Made by a program: the position numbers and the translations under genes
Assembly: GCF_028554725.1 (NCBI RefSeq)
Contig: NC_071671.1
Coordinates: 6,056,001-6,120,000 of the forward strand
Direction: 5' to 3'
DNA from: Zeugodacus cucurbitae
Lineage: Eukaryota; Arthropoda; Insecta; Diptera; Tephritidae
DNA length: 64,000 nt
Shown here: piece after piece, positions 47,491 through 60,171 of the stretch
How positions within the stretch are numbered: position 1 is the stretch's first letter
Layout of the letters: every line of letters begins with the position of its first letter
The notes under the pieces: model-generated
Seen by the model: the letters and a program-made list of their open reading frames with translations, nothing else
The model's database searches: none
Told to the model about the DNA's origin: nothing

Positions 47491-48211
47491 TTCCCAAAGT
47501 CAACTTTTAGGCACTGAGATAGAATCGTTTTACTATAAAATTTTATTTTATATGTGGAAACTTATAAGAATATCTTTTGGTTCTCGTATAGCGCTGTAAT
47601 ATCGACAATTCAACGGTTGTTTTGTAAAGTGCCGGGTGAACTGCTTTAACCACCTTCATATTACCGGCTTGAACGAGTATACTAACAACAATAAGTAGTA
47701 GAACGAGTAACATGACTGAAATGTTTTCCAATACGAGTACTTAGTGTTCCTGTACCAACGGTGGTGACTAGCAAGTGAATCTAATTTACACTTTAAAAAT
47801 TATATATTAATTTTTTTAAACTTTTTTTGTATTTTTCATATAATTTAAACGTGCATCCGTTTTCGGCAATATAGTAAACAACAAAAATGCTGAATCTACA
47901 ACTCCAAATAATTTGTTAAATTCCCAATTGTATTTCACATTTCAAAATTTGCTCGCTCTTAACTAAACGAACGAGCTAAATGTACTCGTTGGAACAACAA
48001 CATTGACATTTGTTTAACGAGCAACCTGCCATTTGCCGTCTGTTTTTGACTTTTCCTGTCAGTTGATTCAAGTAACGCGATAATAACACATCACTAAAAT
48101 CTTATTAGTGCGTTGGTGCGGACATTTCTTTTCGTTGTAAAGCAATTTGAATTGAAAAATAAAATATTTAAACGCCATAAAAATATTGCTAATTGTGTAA
48201 ATTAGTCGCTC
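47491..48211. other. Non-genic stretch
   Basis: No gene is supported. The region 47930-48110 is less AT-rich and could be regulatory DNA upstream of the candidate start at 48212. Confidence 0.4.
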
Positions 48212-48665
48212 AGTGTTACTTAATAAAATTTATACAAGTGTTTACTAGTGAAAAAGTCAAACTAAATTGTTGCATGCGCAACACTTCTTGCTAATCACAA
48301 GTACGTACATATAGCAATCAGGTACCGACACACTCGTTCGCCTGTGATGGCGTCCACTAGCAACTAATCGGCATTGAATTATTACAAAAAAAAAATGTGT
48401 TATTAATTATTTCAAGAAATTGGCAAAAAACGTATGAGTTTGGTGTTTGTGAAAATACTGTGAAAATTGAATATAATTTGTGAGAAATTATTTTGTCTTG
48501 TGCGTTCAGTTATATACACAAATACATACATTTTCCGCTGTGCTGTATAAGTGCAGGAATTTGGCGTCGGTGCCGTTTATGCGGAACGTTGTGCCAAAGC
48601 AGACATAAACACAAGGCAACAGATATTATTTGGAAAACAATTGAACAACTGACCAATTGGCAAGC
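48212..48665 (+). other. Putative non-coding first exon, plus strand
   Basis: An initiator GCTCAGTG has its A at 48212, with an ATAAAAAT box about 30-35 bases upstream. A second initiator-like TTCAGTT lies at 48505-48511. The stretch ends at a perfect donor, AAGC|GTAAGT, at 48665/48666. It contains only a short upstream open frame (MRNVVPKQT). The next plus-strand acceptor with a coding start behind it is at 62868, so this could be a 5' UTR exon of the Shc-like gene. That link is unproven. Confidence 0.3.
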
Positions 48666-49106
48666 GTAAGTGATTTATGGAATTTATTTAATACTACATG
48701 TGTATAGGAATTTATAATTATTTTGTAAGCATGTGGTTGCGTAAAAGATTATTAAAAATAATCAAACTAAAGTGTAAGCGTTTACTTCACTACTAAATAA
48801 TGTCAACTAGAGCTAATATTTTCGTGATTTTTAAACAAAAATAGCAAAAAGCTAAATCTCAAGCTATAAAATTTGTTTACCTTGATAATTGTTGATAAAA
48901 ATTACAGAAACACACTTTTTTTGTTGTACTTGTATTTACTTAAATTCCCACAAATACATTTATGTGTGTAACTAGCTACAATAGCAATAAAAACAGCTCG
49001 TCCAGCAGCCGTAAACAACAATATTTTTCTCAGTTCATTTGTTATTGCACAGCTTGCTGCTGCTGCCTGGCGCTCTGTGTGTTATTGCACTGTATGTACA
49101 ATTATA
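48666..49106. other. Non-genic stretch
   Basis: AT-rich DNA with no gene; possibly intron following the donor at 48666. Confidence 0.45.
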
Positions 49107-50042
49107 AAGGGTGATTTTTTAAGAGCTTGATAACTTTTAAAAAAAAAAAAACGCATAAAAATCTCATCGGTTCTTTATTTGAAACGTTAGATTGGTTCAT
49201 GACATTTACTTTTTGAAGATAATTTCATTTAAATGTTGACCGCGGCTGCGTCTTAGGTGGTCCATTCGGAAAGTCCAATTTTGGGCAACTTTTTCGAGCA
49301 TTTCGGCCGGAATAGCCCGAATTTCTTCGGAAATGTTGTCTTCCAAAGCTGGAATAGTTGCTGGCTTATTTCTGTAGACTTTAGACTTGACGTAGCCCCA
49401 CAAAAAATAGTCTAAAGGCGTTAAATCGCATGATCTTGGTGGCCAACTTACGGGTCCATTTCTTGAGATGAATTGTTCTCCGAAGTTTTCCCTCAAAATG
49501 GCCATAGAATCGCGAGCTGTGTGGCATGTAGCGCCATCTTGTTGAAACCACATGTCAACCAAGTTCAGTTCTTCCATTTTTGGCAACAAAAAGTTTGTTA
49601 GCATCGAACGATAGCGATCGCCATTCACCGTAACGTTGCGTCCAACAGCATCTTTGAAAAAATACGGTCCAATGATTCCACCAGCGTACAAACCACACCA
49701 AACAGTGCATTTTTCGGGATGCATGGGCAGTTCTTGAACGGCTTCTGGTTGCTCTTCACCCCAAATGCGGCAATTTTGCTTATTTACGTAGCCATTCAAC
49801 CAGAAATGAGCCTCATCGCTGAACAAAATTTGTCGATAAAAAAGCGCGAAACACATTTCGAACCGAACACTGATTTTGGTAATAAAATTCAATGATTTGC
49901 AAGCGTTGCTCGTTAGTAAGTCTATTCATGATGAAATGTCAAAGCATACTGAGCATCTTTCTCTTTGACACCATGTCTGAAATCCCACGTGATCTGTCAA
50001 ATACTAATGCATGAAAATCCTAACCTCAAAAAAATCACCCGT
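49107..50042 (-). mobile_element. rosa-type (DD41D) mariner, internally deleted
   Basis: The element is bounded by TA dinucleotides (49105-49106 and 50043-50044). Its inverted ends are aagggtgatttttt at the left and the complement of aaaaaaatcacccgt at the right. It is 936 bp. The minus-strand transposase keeps the whole catalytic half but has lost most of the DNA-binding half. Two open frames, out of register with each other, remain (see the coding entry). The combination of DD41D spacing and these motifs is that of the rosa subfamily reported from tephritids. Confidence 0.85.
49206..49929 (-). pseudogene. rosa-type mariner transposase with internal deletion
   Basis: The 3' part (49206-49892) is one long minus-strand frame of 228 residues containing all three catalytic aspartates: LFSDEAHFWL (D26), MWFQQDGATCH (D119) and CDLTPLDYFLWGY (D161). 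There are 41 residues between the second and third Asp (DD41D). The 5' part starts at the ATG at 49927-49929 and reads MNRLTNEQRLQIIEF in a different frame before running into unrelated codons. Mariner transposases are usually around 340 residues, so roughly the paired helix-turn-helix region has been deleted, and the join is out of frame. It cannot make an active transposase. Confidence 0.85.
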
Positions 50043-50044
50043 TA

Positions 50045-50447
50045 CATAAATATGTCTGTTTGTGAAAAACTTGAATATACTTACAGATATAATAAATTGA
50101 GTATAAATTATTTGCATCTCCATATGTTCATATTTATATTTGTACTTTGTTATTTTTGCGTTCTTTTTCCTGTGGTTTTGCGCTCGTGTATTATTTTGTT
50201 TTGTGTGTGCCTCGTTTCAAGCTAAGATTATTTAATAAAAATATTTTTTAAAAATAAAAATTATAAAAAAATGTTGAATTTTGAAAAGTGATATGCTGAA
50301 AAAAATGTTAAATTTTGAAAAGTGCTGATATGGTGAACATTTTGCATAAAATATAAGTGAAAACTGAACTATTTTTTCTTATAAAAATATCTAATTTAGA
50401 TAAATAGTAAAGTACATTACCTAAGTATCTATAATTTATCTAAAAAA
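50045..50447. other. Non-genic AT-rich stretch
   Basis: Nothing is supported beyond a short local duplication of 'aaatgttgaattttgaaaag' around 50269-50325. Confidence 0.45.
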
Positions 50448-51192
50448 CAAGAAAAAGCGTTAACTTCGGCTGTACCGAAGCTAATATACCCTTCACAGGT
50501 GCATTTCTTTTAGTAACTATGGGTTTAAGCAAATCTAAAAACGTAAGAAAAAGTTAGTAAAAAAAGAAAACATTTTACTAATTATTTTTAGCCGGGTTGT
50601 TTGCTAGAAACATTAAGGTTATATAGTTAACCGATCTGAACAATTTCTTCGGAGATTATATTATTACTTTAAGCAGTAATCCATGTCAAATTTCGTGAAG
50701 ATACCACGTCAAATGTGAAAATTTTCCATACAAGCCATTGATTCCGATCGTTCAGTTTGTATGGCAGCTATATGATATAGTGAACCGATCTGAACTATTT
50801 TTTCGGAGATTAAATTATTTCTATGAGCAATAACTCACACCAAATTTCGTGAAGATATGTAGTAAAATGCGGAAGTTTTCCATACAAGCCATTGATTCCG
50901 ATCGTTCAGTTTGTATGGCAGCTATATGGTATAGTGGTCCGATATCGGCAGTTCCGACAAATAAGCAGCTTCTTTAAGAGAAAATAACATCTGCAAAATT
51001 TCAAAACGATATCTTAAAAACTGAAGGACTAGTTCGTAAATATACAGACAGACTAACAGATAGACGGACATGGCTAAATCGACTCAGTTCAACATACTGA
51101 TCATTTATATATATACTTTATAGGGCCTCCGACGCTTCCTTCTGGGTGTTACAAACTTCGTGACAAACTTAATATACCCTGTTCAGGGTATA
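50448..51192 (+). repeat. Repeat UR2 with a 154-bp internal period
   Basis: It begins 'acaagaaaaagcgttaactt' followed by 'cggctgtaccgaagc' and ends 'taatataccctgttcagggt'. Inside, 'tatagt[t/g]aaccgatctg' recurs at 50622 and 50776, and the related 'tatagtggtccgat' at 50930, so the period is exactly 154 bases twice. The unit contains 'ttccatacaagccattgatt' and 'cgttcagtttgtatggcagc'. It is non-coding. Repeats with these phrases are common in flies, but I cannot assign a class. Confidence 0.65.
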
Positions 51193-53928
51193 ATAACTTA
51201 AGTGAATGTGACGATAATCAATCGAGATCAGTTTTTTAAATATAGTGAGTAAATAAACGTGCGATTAAAAATTAAAGTAGAACCGAATACCTAAAATATC
51301 AACTTAATCTAACATTTCTTATAACTATACTAAATTATTTATATATATTATGTATTAAATAGAATTGTTAATAAATATTAATTTTAATTTTTCTCTGACG
51401 GTTAAAAAGTCCGTGTTTTTCAAAAATGTTTAAAATTTTTTCAAAAATCTTTTTCGCTTAAGGAATAAGTAAGAGTAATTAGTGAGTGCTGCTATTTCCA
51501 CAAGCCCATTATTTACGTAAAAAATATGCAATAAATTCTTCAATATAATTTCCTTACAATAAACAACAACAATTCAACTAAACTTTATGGATGTTTTGCA
51601 GACTCCCGCACCTCATGAAATATACAATATATGTTGCTCTGCGCTTTTATTGCTTTTTAACATGCAGACTTTGTGGGCAACAGCATTTTATCACGATTTA
51701 TTTATTTACATATGTACACTTAGATACATATCAGCATACATTGTACGAGCATACAAAACGATTTTAGATTTTCTACCGCTACTACAAGTATATTTTTTTG
51801 TTACTGTGCGCTGATTAACATGCAAGTTGGATATATTTATTTAAAAGTGTGTATATATGTGTGTATGTTAAATCTTCGCCTCCTTTGTTTTATAATATTT
51901 TATTTATATTCTGTGTTTTTTTATTTTTTTTTTGTATTTGTGTTTTTTTTCGTGTTTGTGTTTTTATAATATCCGACTTCAACGCTCTCTCGAACGGATA
52001 TTGGCCATTGCGCGTAAGGTAAGCGCCAAATACACAAATTTACATATATACATACATATGTATGTTCCATGATTGTGTGTCTGTGTTTCTATGTAAATTA
52101 ATGTTTTTTGAGCAAGATGTCAACGTACGCCTTGGCTTGTTGATTGACCGGCGTTTTGCCGTTTTTTTGTGTTCAAATATACAACTTCTTTGCTTTTGCT
52201 GCTTAGTACACAACTTTCTAAGAATTCCGTTCGATTTCCTTTGGTGTCCATATGCAAATTGTTTTGTTTTATGTTTTGTGTTTTTAACTTAATTTGCATT
52301 AACAAATTTTGCAAATTTTTGTGTGATTTCTCATTTCCGATGATTTCTTTGAAGCACAACTTACGAATGCGCGCTTAAAAAGTGAGTGTTATATAATTTA
52401 TATTATAGTGAGCTTTTAAGCTATTGTGTATTTCTATATAATCACAATGCGTAGCTTTCAATTTTTAAGGCCTGGTTAAATGCATTTTCGAGTCTCGAAT
52501 GAGTTAATGCGAATTATTTGTATATAGAGGTCATTCTAAGTCGACTTAAACTGTTTCAGTGGGCCTGTTTTTATATTGCCTTAGTTAATTTTTAACACAT
52601 ACTCACTTTCTTTGTATTATTTTCATTTGACCTTATGCACTTATGTACATATTTCAAGTAGAATTTATTTGTATGTTTATTAATAACTTCCCGCCGAAGA
52701 ATTCTTAATAAATCGTTAATTAAATTAATTCAACAAAAAAGTGTTAGAAAATTGCCGCTAATTGTTTTCAAATGTATACGGAGAGGCCAATGCTTTCAAT
52801 AAACGTTGTTGAACGACTGTAACAGGCGTTAAAATTTAATTGATAGCAATGGAATTCGTATAAAATTAGTGGTGGTTTAGTTATTTATAGTGATACATTG
52901 AATAGTAAGATCTTTCAATTTATTTCCTCATGTTTTCATGATTAATACGACTATGTGAGTTCAATTCCTATAATGGAAATTCTAACCTTAAATCTATTAT
53001 AATCCTTCGGTTTTCAGTTTCGGATAATTAACCGACTGTTTGGCGATAGGTGGTCCCACATGAACTTAGAAAGTCAGAAAATCTTAATAAAAGTTGCTTT
53101 CTCTTTGTTTTTAAGGTTAAAATTTTGAGTTCTGTCAGCTAAAACTGAAAATTTAGTCTCCACTGTGTAGTGTTTTCTAATGCTCCAAGAAACTCCAGTT
53201 CAATATTTGCTTAAAAAAGTCTCCGTTTATGTTCAATATATGAAGAGATGAGATGAAAATTATCATCTACTATTTCCTTCGACAGTAAGAGAATATTCCG
53301 TTGTATTCTAAAACCCCAAACCCCTTTCTAATTTCATAAATTTTTTTAATATTAAACAAAAATCAATTAAGTATCCAAAAGACCCTGGTACATTTCGTTC
53401 TGCTCATAAAATATTCCCTTTCTCTGCGCAATTAGCTCCATCGTACCGAACGTCAAATGTCAAACGCCACTCACTCATTTAAACAATTGCTGCTGCGCGT
53501 GAGCTGCTGATTGATCGTCGCTGTGTGTACGCGTATAATATTATATATAAATATAGGTACACATGTATGCATTATTTATGCGCAAATGATGGGCGGATGT
53601 GGCTCAGGGACGTTCAAATAGCGCAAATCGATGACGATAATCAAACGACTGTTTACCTTTACCATTTTTAAAAAAAGCTTTTCCGCTACGCTATATTTTC
53701 GCCAATCAGTTTTTTTTGTGTTGTTGTTTTATCATTTATTACTGTGCCACATATGGACTCGTGTGTTTTTTGTGCAAGTTTTTTTTTTAATATTTCGCAC
53801 TTGTTTTTCGAAGGTTGGTAATTGTAGATTATTCTTATTATTTTTTAAAATTATTTTTAATTATATCTATTATATTATTATTATAGTTTGTACAATAATT
53901 TTATTTAAAAATACCTAATTTTTTTAAT
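51193..53928. other. Non-genic stretch
   Basis: No gene is supported. Poly-T rich segments occur at 51910-51960. The overlapping open frames at 52062-52378 lie on both strands and lack domains. A GTAAGC donor-like site near 52019 follows a less AT-rich 60 bases, but no acceptor precedes it. Confidence 0.4.
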
Positions 53929-54035
53929 AAAAAATAGTATAAAAGCAAACTTTTTATTAAAAAAAATTTAACAAGCAAAAATATACTGCTTGTTAAATTT
54001 TTTTTAATAAAAAGTTTGCTTATATACTATTTTTT
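53929..54035. repeat. 49-bp near-perfect inverted repeat with a 9-base loop
   Basis: The left arm (53929-53977) and right arm (53987-54035) are complementary at 48 of 49 positions. The inner 33 bp (from gcaaactttttatt to aacaagca) are perfect. The loop is aaaatatac. The outermost 12 bases pair again after one mismatch. It could form a long hairpin or cruciform, or be a small foldback element. It sits in T-rich DNA with no gene. Confidence 0.85.
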
Positions 54036-56039
54036 TTTTTAAATAAAATATTTTTTAAATTACACATATATATTTTTTTTTAAGTTGTCTATTTTTATAA
54101 ACATTAATTTTTTCAAATTTAATTTATTTATATTAATTTCTAAACCTTAATTCATCAGAACCTGCGTAAGAAAATGTTTTTTTAATAAGTCTACTTTTTT
54201 AATTATATTCATTTATTTTTTATAAAAAGCCTACTTTTATACTATTTTATAAAAAAAAAAATTTAATTATACATATATTTTTTTTATAAAATGTAAATTT
54301 TTTTAATTATATTTTTTTTTAATAAAATTTTTATCAAATTCTATTTATTTTTACTAATTTCTTAATATTAGTTCATCACGACTTCCTTAAAAAATATTTA
54401 TTTTTTAATTTTTTTTTTAATAAAATGTCTCCTTTCTTTATAAAAAAATTCTATTTTTTAATTATTTTTTTAAATAAAATGTCTACTTTTTTATAAAAAA
54501 AGTATATCTTTTAATTATATATTTTTTTTAATTTTATTTTTTATATTAAATTGTATACCTTAATTCCACACACACCTCATACTACACTGCGTTGTACTAA
54601 CCTCTCGCACACCATACAAAACCTAATTAATGCAACTAGTACTTCACACTTGCTTATCCTCAGCACAAAGTGTTGTATTTTTCAGCATTGCAGCTGTCAA
54701 TTTTGTTTTATGTCATATTATTCAGTAATTCGTGCCAATATCCAAGTGGCATATATTTTCGCGGCGTCAAATTGACACTGATAAGCTCAGGCGCTGGCGC
54801 ATTCAATATGGTTATTTGTTTTCAATAATGTGACACAGCTAGTCACTATATCTACCTATATACAAATACTATATGTATGTATGTATCTGAGTACAAATGC
54901 ATATATAAACACTTCAGTCCGTGACTCAATCCGCAGGAAGCAAATATGTCTGTGTATGTTCATAAAATCGTAAATTTTGATCACTTCCTTCCGTTGTTCG
55001 GCGCATAAATGACGAGATGTGCCATAAGAATATTTGCAAAATAGTATTTTCTCTATTTTAATGGCCAATCATATTCGCTGGGTATCAAAAGTCATAAAAG
55101 ATAATTTAATGTTCATATTCATATGTGACAACGCTGACAGCAGCGGAAGGCAGTTTCATAAAGGTGTTTTTGTATGCATTTGCATATTTATTGATTTTTG
55201 AATTTTCTGTGCATGCTAGAAAATTTGGCGCTTACTCAAGAGAATTGTGTCTTCTTACTACAATAATAGTTCCCTTGAAGTAATACCATCAAAATATAAC
55301 AGAAATCAACTTCATATTTAATTATTTAACACAATCTGCAAAATGTACTTGTAAATCGTTTCTATCACTTACAACAACATTCCTCATTCCTCAACTCTTT
55401 TGCGATAATTTTTTATTGCAATTGTGTTTTGCTCACTTTGTTGCTCTTTTTGCACGTCGCTGATAGCTTTGGCTATTAGTTTACTATTATTTATTTTGTG
55501 TCATTAAACTGACAAGACCTCCAACCATCGCCGCGCTAATACAAATATATTTATTTACTTTTACATACATATATACATACATACTTATATATGTATAGTG
55601 TATTGACAATGTACTGGATGGTAAAATTTCTTGTCTGTATTTTGCTTGTGGAAGTACTCTCATTGGATATAACCGTGGTATCTGAGAATGTTTTGAACAT
55701 TTTACAACTATTTTGGAATTAATCAAACCAAAGATTATATAATATTTACGAATAACTGAGGTCTAAGATAGCTTCTAGATGTCTTCTTATGTCTTTTCTA
55801 TGTTTCAATAATACTTCCCATGGTAATATCTCTATGTAAATTGACCTCTCCGGCCTTACTAATAGTATTTCCATACTTACATGCCAGATGTCAGTTATTC
55901 TTATTGGACTTTGCTTCGTTGTGTGTAGTCTTATAGTGGGGAAATTGTTCTTCTGATAGAAAAATTCGTCCAAAGGTGAAAATGACCTTCATCATTCAAG
56001 AATCTATGACATAGATCACTGATGTTTATCGAATTGAGT
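54036..56039. other. Non-genic stretch, T-rich simple sequence then mixed DNA
   Basis: 54030-54545 is composed of repeated 'ttttttataaaa' and 'taattatattttttt' phrases with two similar blocks (about 54110-54240 and 54330-54440) that share 'aaatttc...ttcatca'. The remainder holds no supported gene. Confidence 0.45.
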
Positions 56040-56990
56040 TTTCAGATCAACTCGGGAACATCGTAGTTTTAGTAAGAGGAAATAATTCTTCGGCTCAAAG
56101 GTACTTATATATCTTCCAAGTCACGGACAACATCAACTCGACGACTACATATCGGAAGAATAAACTTATAGCTCGGTACAAAAGTATATACATACATCAA
56201 AAGTAGGGTTTCTCTTCCGAGGCTCTGTGTGGTCTTTCATTTTGTAGGTTTTTCTTAATTGGTGGATCCTAAACCCTACGCATAACCGCAGAAGCGGGCT
56301 TCGCCTTATCACTTTAGCTCGCCTTCAAACGGATGTCTGTTGGCTACCCAGTAGATACTTGGTCTAAAACATATGCAAAATAATCATTCCTGGCCACTCC
56401 CAAGTGAATGGCAATCAGAAACTTTCCTCACTTGCATGAACTTCTACATATGACCCCATCCCCTGTTCGATGCAGTACCCGCTGGAGGAAGCCGCGGAAG
56501 AGAACGACCTCCATTCCGATGGAAGGACCAAGTGGAAAGTGGCCTGTCTTAACTTGGTGTTTCCAGTGGGCGCCAAAAAGCAAAAAAGAGGAACGAGTGG
56601 CGCACTCTGTATACGGCTATAATCGCTTAAAGCAGTTCCTATGCCAAATATATATATATATATATGTATATACTTACATACATATCTTCCAAGTCTGGAT
56701 GGTGAAAGGAACTCTTGTAATAGCTCTATTCTCAGACAATCAGGTCTATGAACTCGAAATCGAATCAACGCCACGACCACGTTTCGGAATGATAAAATAA
56801 TATTTCAACCTAACAGTATATATCTTCCAAGTCTGGAGGCCCGAACACTGCTAAAATCACCATTTAGACGACAATCAGAGTTGAATTATCGGATCAACTC
56901 GACGACAACATTTCGAAGTAATAAAATGATGCTTCGGCTCGAAAGTATACGCATATATTCGGAGTCAAGAGGCTCGAATAATAGTTGAAA
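56040..56990 (+). repeat. Diverged, interrupted tandem repeats
   Basis: Four related blocks share 'atcaactcg[a]cgac[a]ac', 'ttcgga[ag]taataaaatgat', 'cttcggctc[ga]aaagtata' and 'atcttccaagtc'. They start near 56046, 56121, 56760 and 56894. An unrelated stretch with a LINE fragment (56455-56640) separates the second and third. It is non-coding and of unknown class. Confidence 0.45.
56455..56640 (+). mobile_element. RTE-like LINE ORF C-terminus, plus strand
   Basis: In the plus strand the DNA reads FRWKDQVESGLS, then a stop, then roughly 'RQKAKKRNEWRTLYTAI'. This is the usual C-terminal end of RTE-type LINE proteins ('RWKDQV..DL', 'A..R..WR'). The same motif (RWKDQVVSDL) is on the minus strand of 62235-62640. 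It is a dead short fragment. Confidence 0.55.
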
Positions 56991-59844
56991 CTCGGTTCCC
57001 GCGACAATATGGTCTATTGAACCCGGAACAGCCACGTATTTTCTCCAGGAAAGGACTGTCAATTCGAAGACTTTCTTAATTAATATTGTAAAAAAAAGAG
57101 AATTCAAACGAATCCATTCATATGGACCAAAAGTTTCAACTTATTTAAGACTGTTTTAGTCTACAGAACACATAGTAGAAACAGAAAGTGGTATGACAGG
57201 CTTCTCTCGTATGCGACCTTCAACACCAATTGTCTCTATAGTATAATAACAACAGTGGAACTCCAACAGACCACACTACCAGCTGGGTGTAATTTATGGA
57301 TCCAACTGCAATGTTCTTGTTCTTGGTATTGGCGTGATAAAGCGTTTGTTTGTTGCTGCTTTGTCAACACTGATATATGATTTCGTTATGACTCATACCG
57401 CTGTCATATCATGCTACAGCGAGGCGGGTATGTTGTCCGCCATGAAGAGTTCACAATGCGAAGAAGATACTATGCCATGTATGCATTATGTGGACATAAG
57501 AATGTCAGAATGTCTTTGAACGATGACCGAGACCGATGTTGCTTGTTGTGTGTATTATGTATGTCTCCATAAAATGCTGGCTATTTATGATATTAATAAA
57601 TATTTGTCGGCGGCTACAAGTGTTGATGCGGCCTGTGTTGAGCTAGAGGTCCCCCCATAACTTAGTTATAATGTGCTATGCTATGTTTAGGCGAAATTAC
57701 GTGGGCGTGTGTTTAGAGCGTGTGAGTGAATGCTTCGATTATGAAATAATACCTGGAAAAAAGTTATTGATTTTTCGATTTCCAAGAAATTTTTTGTTGT
57801 TGCTGAAGTAGGAAAATAGTTATGCACTTTTTGTTGTTGTGAATTAATTTTTTGCCTAATATATAAATTTTTATTGCATGGCAATTATACAAAAATTACA
57901 AAAATTTAATTGTAAAGCAATTATTAGCTGATTCAATTGTTTTTTTTTGCTAAATTTTACAATAAAAGTTACATGGAGCAGTAATTACAAGTTTACGATT
58001 GCTAAACTTCCTGCGAAATTCTTTTTTTAAATGCACTAAAAACATATACATACATATATACGTACATCCATATGTATGTGATGAACTTTTAACGCGTCAC
58101 TTTGTAATGAGTTTTGCAGAAACGTGATGAGCGAATCGTGCATTGACTCACCAACAAGTCGATATTTTTAAAATATTTGTAGTTGAACTGCTATGCAAAG
58201 TAATCGGTTGAATAAAGATTTTTTTACTTTTTTGTTATTTGCTTAATATGATTAAGCTCGACGCTCAATGTGTCAGAAGGTAATATGCATATGTATATTA
58301 CACAAAAAGCTTCGAGGGAAGCCCTTACCAATTCGTCATTACAATTCTGATTAATTAGTGTCATCATGTACTGTGCGTAGTAAATTATACTTTGTTAGTG
58401 AGCTTAGCGCTTGTGACACCTGTTTGAGCGTTTTATTTTTAACCTAAATTTTCAGCATGAAAGTATTTCCGTTCAAGGCAACCATTTCCGATGATTAAAA
58501 ATGAGTTAGCTGAAAAATCAATGAATTTATATATGGACGGAATTAAATGTTTAGTATCGAAATCGAACGCTCTACTCCCCGCTGACCTGGTTTTTAAAAC
58601 CAAAAAAAATCAATTAAAGCAAATAAAATTTGAGAAACATTGAAAACGGTGAGCTTTCTGAGCTTTTAAAGCTTTCTACAATTTAATTGTTGTTGTAAAT
58701 TTTTGTTATAAAATAATAAATTTAATTAGTTAGTGGATCTGAACTTAGAAAAATCTAAATTTCTTGAACTTAAAACTATATTTTGTCATTATGTATTAAA
58801 TTATATTTCATAAAATTCTCTTAAAAGTATTTTTTATTGAACCAAAACTTCCATAAGCTCCAAAGCTCATTTCTCACACTTCTTTACCACACTATCAATC
58901 GCACTTATCAAACTGACCTCGTACTTTGACACACACAACACCAACCATTTAATTGAGAGCGATTACGCAGAGCTACACACATACATAAAGCACGATGCAT
59001 CATTCTATCGACGCTTTGTTGTTGCATATGGCATAAAAGTTACTACATAAAAAAAAATAAATAAACCTAATAATAATAAGCATACAGTAGCCTATAAGTA
59101 TGTAAATAAGTGCTTGAGTGATGACACCGCATTGTGCCCCCACCCAAAAAAACAGAAAATAGAAAATATAAAATGCTTGTTGTTGTTTTCTTTTAATCAT
59201 TGCATGAGTGTTGCTCAATGACCGCGCCGCCGGCACAAATGATAACAAAAACAATAATGTGGACTTCAATTAAAGTGGAAAAAATGTATGTGGAGAAGAG
59301 TATAATACATATTTATATCTATGTAGAAGCCTTATATACATATATGTTGGCACTTTCTTTTTGTTTAAAATTATTATTTTATGGTTATATAAGTAAAATT
59401 GTTACTTGATTAAATTTGTTCGAACCAAGCTGTGTGATAATGATGTATTGATTAATTGAAAAAGAAATATATATTCCTTTATTTTCGTTGATTGAAATAT
59501 CAGGGAATTCCAAACGGATTTCAAAAATTATATACCGAGTTTTTTCCGGGAGTTAGTCTCCCTTTGTACTTGAAGATTAATAGAATCCAGCTAGAAAGTG
59601 ACCATTTTACATTTAGCCCATCAACAATGGTTGATTTCGATTAAAATTGCTCTGTCAGTATATTCAATTAGTGAAGAAAGTAAAGAAACCCCTTCAACTT
59701 CGATCTCTTCTGGAAGAGGCTCACATATATTTTGAGTGTAGACGGTATTCATGTTCTTAGCGGAGTCGATTACTCTTCGGGTAGCGGAAATGGAATCATT
59801 GAATTTCTTTCTAGAAGCCTTCCAAAGGTTTGGTGAGAGTTATA
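56991..59844. other. Non-genic stretch
   Basis: No gene is supported. The open frame at 57334-57519 and others of 60-90 codons have no domain. AT-rich DNA with ACATAC microsatellites near 58045-58080. Confidence 0.4.
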
Positions 59845-60171
59845 AGAGAAATTTCGGTAAAACAATACTGTAACGATGTACCAGCCTTCATATTCGCCAG
59901 ACATGTCCCCGAGTGATTTTTTCCTATTTCCAAAATAAAGAGAACCTTAAACAGCCATCGTTTTACAAGCAGAATACGAGAAATCGCTGAAAGTGCCAAA
60001 GGCTATCCCAGAAATCGAGTTCGAAAACTATTTCGATGATTAGAAGAAGCGCCTGCAGATATGCATAATATCAAATGTGGACTATTCTAAAGACGAAAAC
60101 CTTACTGTAGATGGATGAATAAATATTTTATCAAAAATCGAAAATTCCCGTTATTTTTTGAACGCACCTCG
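59845..60171 (+). mobile_element. Mariner family M copy, 3' part
   Basis: Plus-orientation C-terminal coding remnant. 'cagacatgtccccgagtgat' covers the third-Asp region, followed by 'cgttttacaagcag', 'gaaatcgctgaaagtgccaa' and 'gatggatgaataaatatttt'. The right end 'aattcccgttattttttgaac' then cacctcg precedes TA (60172-60173). No left inverted repeat is present. Confidence 0.75.

Noticed and set aside
51960..52022. Possible internal exon ending in a GTAAGC donor
   Set aside because: No acceptor or pyrimidine tract with AG directly precedes it, and the reading is not conserved with anything I recognise.
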